Shown: one piece after another, positions 4,743 through 6,884 of the stretch
Numbering within the stretch: position 1 is the first letter of the stretch
Layout of the letters: each line of letters starts with the position of its first letter
DNA from: Muribaculaceae bacterium
Lineage (GTDB): Bacteria; Bacteroidota; Bacteroidia; Bacteroidales; Muribaculaceae
Length of the DNA: 6,884 nt
Reading direction: 5' to 3'
Assembly: GCA_029051445.1 (NCBI GenBank)
Contig: JAIDKP010000434.1
Span: 1-6,884, forward strand
The notes under the pieces: model-generated
Databases searched by the model: none
What the model saw: the letters and a program-made list of their open reading frames with translations, nothing else
What the model was told of the DNA's origin: nothing
Made by a program: the position numbers and the translations under genes

Positions 4743-6884
4743 TCACACCCAGCGGGTATAGGCGAAGTCCATGCGGTGAGGCAGATGCGGATTCTTGGGA
4801 TACAGACGGAAACCATAACGGTAAACGCCGGCATCATTCATAGGCACGGTCAGATGATAGGTGACAACATTGCCGTCGACCTTCTCGACATCAAACTCGA
4901 AGCGGGTCACAAATTTATCTTCTCCGTCCTCGACCTTGTAAACCACCAGCTCTGCGCCGAGATCACGTCCGATACCATTGGTGTCGACAACAATTGTGGT
5001 ATCGTTCTTGGCTCCGGCGATCGTGTTTCCGTGCTCCGAGGCCACGACATCCAGAACCTTAATACCGTCCCATGCTGCGGCAACCTTCTCTTTCCATGCC
5101 ACGATCTCGCGGGCAAGCTTGTAGTTGTCGGCGGCAAGACGTGCGCTGCGCTCCCCCTCCTTGTTATAGAAGCGAGCGATATAGTCGTCGATCATGCGCT
5201 TCATCGTGAAGTGCGGGGCGATATGTCCGATCGAACGCTTGATATACTGGATCCACTCGGGAGAGTAACCCTTGGAGTTCTGGGCATAGTAAAGAGGTAT
5301 GATCTCATTCTCGAGCATCGAGTAGATAGTGGCGGCGTCGAGCTTGTCCTGCTGATCCTGCTGCTCGGGCGAGAATGTGCGCTTGTCGGTAAGAGCCCAG
5401 CCGGCCTTCTCGTCAAACTTATAACCCTCATACCACCATCCGTCGAGCACCGAGAAATTCAGCACGCCGTTCATCTCGGCCTTCTCACCCGATGTGCCGG
5501 AAGCCTCCAGAGGACGAGTGGGAGTGTTCAGCCAGATATCCACACCGGTCACAAGACGCTTGGCGACAATCATGTTGTAATCCTCGAGGAAAATGATCTT
5601 GCCGAGGAACTGAGGCATACGCGAGATCTCCATGATACGCTTGATCAGACCCTGACCGGCACCATCGGCGGGATGAGCCTTTCCCGAGAAAATAAACTGA
5701 ACTGGGAACTTGTCGTTGTTGACGATCTTGTCTAGACGCTCGAGATCTGTAAAGAGAAGATGCGCGCGCTTGTAGGTTGCGAAGCGACGGGCAAAACCGA
5801 TGATAAGCGCATTGGGATTGATCTTGTCGACAACCTTCATTACTGCCGACGGATCGCCCTGGTTTGCAAGCCATTTTGCTTTGAAATCGCGCTTCACGAA
5901 ATTCACAAACTTCTCCTTCATCATGCGACGCATTGCCCAGATGTCCTCGTCGGCCACATTGAAGATACCCTTCCAGCACTCGGGATCGCTCTGATGGTCA
6001 AATACCTGCTCGCCCAGAACCTTGGAGTAAAAATCCTTCCACTCGGTTGCGGCCCATGTAGGCATATGCACGCCGTTGGTCACATAACCCACGTGGCTCT
6101 CCTGCCAGGAATAACCCTTCCAGATTCCGGCAAACATCTTCTTGGACACCTCACCGTGAAGCCAGCTGACACCATTGGCCTCCTGACAGGTATTCAGAGC
6201 GAACACACTCATCGAGAAACGGTCGTTGGTATCGGGATTCTCACGGCCCATGTTCATCAGATCACTCCAGCTGATGCCGAGCTTTGCAGGATATTCACCC
6301 ATATACTTGCCGAAAAGACCCTCGTCGAAATAATCGTGTCCTGCCGGAACGGGAGTGTGGACGGTATAGAGACTTGATGCACGCACCATCTCAAGAGCCT
6401 CATTGAAATTAAGATGCTTCTCCTGAACGTAATCGACGAGACGCTGAAGATTGAGAAGAGCGGCATGACCCTCGTTGCAGTGGTAGAGAGTGGATTCGAT
6501 ACCGAGTTTCTTAAGCATAAGCACACCGCCGATACCGAGAAGATACTCCTGCTTGATACGGTTTTCCCAGTCACCGCCATAAAGCTGGTGAGTGATCGGA
6601 CGGTCAAACTCCGAGTTCATGTCGAAGTCAGTATCCATCAGATAAAGCTTCATGCGGCCAACGTTCACACGCCATACATGGCTGTAGACGATACGTCCGG
6701 GATAAGGAACCTCAAGGATCATCGGATGACCGTTCTCATCCATTACCTGCTCGATAGGAAGCTGGTTGAAGTTCTGAGGCTCATAATTGGCGATCTGCTG
6801 GCCGTCGACCGACAGCGTCTGGGTGAAATATCCGTAACGGTAGAGGAAGCCGACAGCAGTCTTGTCAACGCAGCTGTCCGAAGC
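4743..6884 (-). CDS. glgP: Alpha-glucan (glycogen) phosphorylase, GT35, N-terminus outside window
   Basis: The frame is open to the right edge, giving 713 C-terminal residues; full-length relatives are about 850, so the start lies outside. The ATG at 6743 is internal, because family-like sequence ([12 protein letters not shown]) continues upstream of it. The enzyme cuts alpha-1,4-glucans with phosphate to release glucose-1-phosphate in the cytoplasm. Motifs, numbered from the window edge, are HCNEGHA (135-141), [11 protein letters not shown] (174-184), VTNGVH (268-273), [10 protein letters not shown] (364-373), GKAHPAD (401-407) and [19 protein letters not shown] (455-473), where Lys468 is the expected PLP lysine. 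The last roughly 120 residues (from about 590, ending [11 protein letters not shown]) form a beta-rich extension typical of this long bacterial subfamily and absent from E. coli GlgP/MalP. The bidirectional terminator at 4689-4723 ends its transcript. Confidence 0.94.
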   Translation of the reverse strand, partial: ASDSCVDKTAVGFLYRYGYFTQTLSVDGQQIANYEPQNFNQLPIEQVMDENGHPMILEVPYPGRIVYSHVWRVNVGRMKLYLMDTDFDMNSEFDRPITHQLYGGDWENRIKQEYLLGIGGVLMLKKLGIESTLYHCNEGHAALLNLQRLVDYVQEKHLNFNEALEMVRASSLYTVHTPVPAGHDYFDEGLFGKYMGEYPAKLGISWSDLMNMGRENPDTNDRFSMSVFALNTCQEANGVSWLHGEVSKKMFAGIWKGYSWQESHVGYVTNGVHMPTWAATEWKDFYSKVLGEQVFDHQSDPECWKGIFNVADEDIWAMRRMMKEKFVNFVKRDFKAKWLANQGDPSAVMKVVDKINPNALIIGFARRFATYKRAHLLFTDLERLDKIVNNDKFPVQFIFSGKAHPADGAGQGLIKRIMEISRMPQFLGKIIFLEDYNMIVAKRLVTGVDIWLNTPTRPLEASGTSGEKAEMNGVLNFSVLDGWWYEGYKFDEKAGWALTDKRTFSPEQQDQQDKLDAATIYSMLENEIIPLYYAQNSKGYSPEWIQYIKRSIGHIAPHFTMKRMIDDYIARFYNKEGERSARLAADNYKLAREIVAWKEKVAAAWDGIKVLDVVASEHGNTIAGAKNDTTIVVDTNGIGRDLGAELVVYKVEDGEDKFVTRFEFDVEKVDGNVVTYHLTVPMNDAGVYRYGFRLYPKNPHLPHRMDFAYTRWV

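Noticed and set aside
4776..6377. Two long + strand frames (319 and 205 residues) opposite the glucan phosphorylase
   Set aside because: Both are in the same codon-aligned antisense frame of a clearly conserved enzyme and show no domain of their own, so they are shadows of codon usage.

Overview
The window looks like a chromosomal segment from a gut-type member of the Bacteroidales, with Muribaculaceae (S24-7) the best guess. This is an inference. It rests on the protein types (a long-form alpha-glucan phosphorylase, a carboxyltransferase with a fused biotin domain, very short PabB and PabC proteins), on promoter-like boxes of the Bacteroidetes type (TTTG, about 20 nt, TAnnTTTG), on the lack of Shine-Dalgarno sequences before the starts, and on the moderate GC content. 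No mobile element, tRNA, rRNA or CRISPR array was seen.

Layout from left to right: (1) the 3' end of a biotin-dependent carboxyltransferase of the oxaloacetate decarboxylase alpha / pyruvate carboxylase subunit B type (1-404, +), closed by a strong terminator at 435-474. (2) A gene-free stretch of about 390 bases (475-865) that is packed with short perfect or near-perfect palindromes and holds a 25-base exact direct repeat. (3) An exported calcineurin-like metallophosphoesterase (866-1996, -) with its own Bacteroidetes-type promoter. (4) A possible very small secreted protein (2189-2386, +) whose stop overlaps the end of the next gene. (5) A p-aminobenzoate cluster: pabA (2381-2998, -) diverges from pabB (3054-4049, +), which overlaps a pabC-like gene (4046-4687, +) by four bases. 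(6) A terminator between converging genes (4689-4723). (7) The C-terminal 713 residues of an alpha-glucan (glycogen) phosphorylase (4743 to the right edge, -).

The three pab genes would together turn chorismate and glutamine into p-aminobenzoate for folate synthesis: PabA supplies ammonia, PabB makes aminodeoxychorismate, and PabC removes pyruvate. The 55-base gap between pabA and pabB carries a centred 26-base palindrome whose arms are themselves -7-like boxes pointing outwards. This would suit shared control of both sides.

Most genes are ordinary housekeeping genes. The features that deserve a second look are the hairpin array at 498-849, which may form a structured 3' UTR of the phosphoesterase mRNA, the pabA/pabB palindrome, and the small secreted ORF. 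No clear new multi-gene system is visible.
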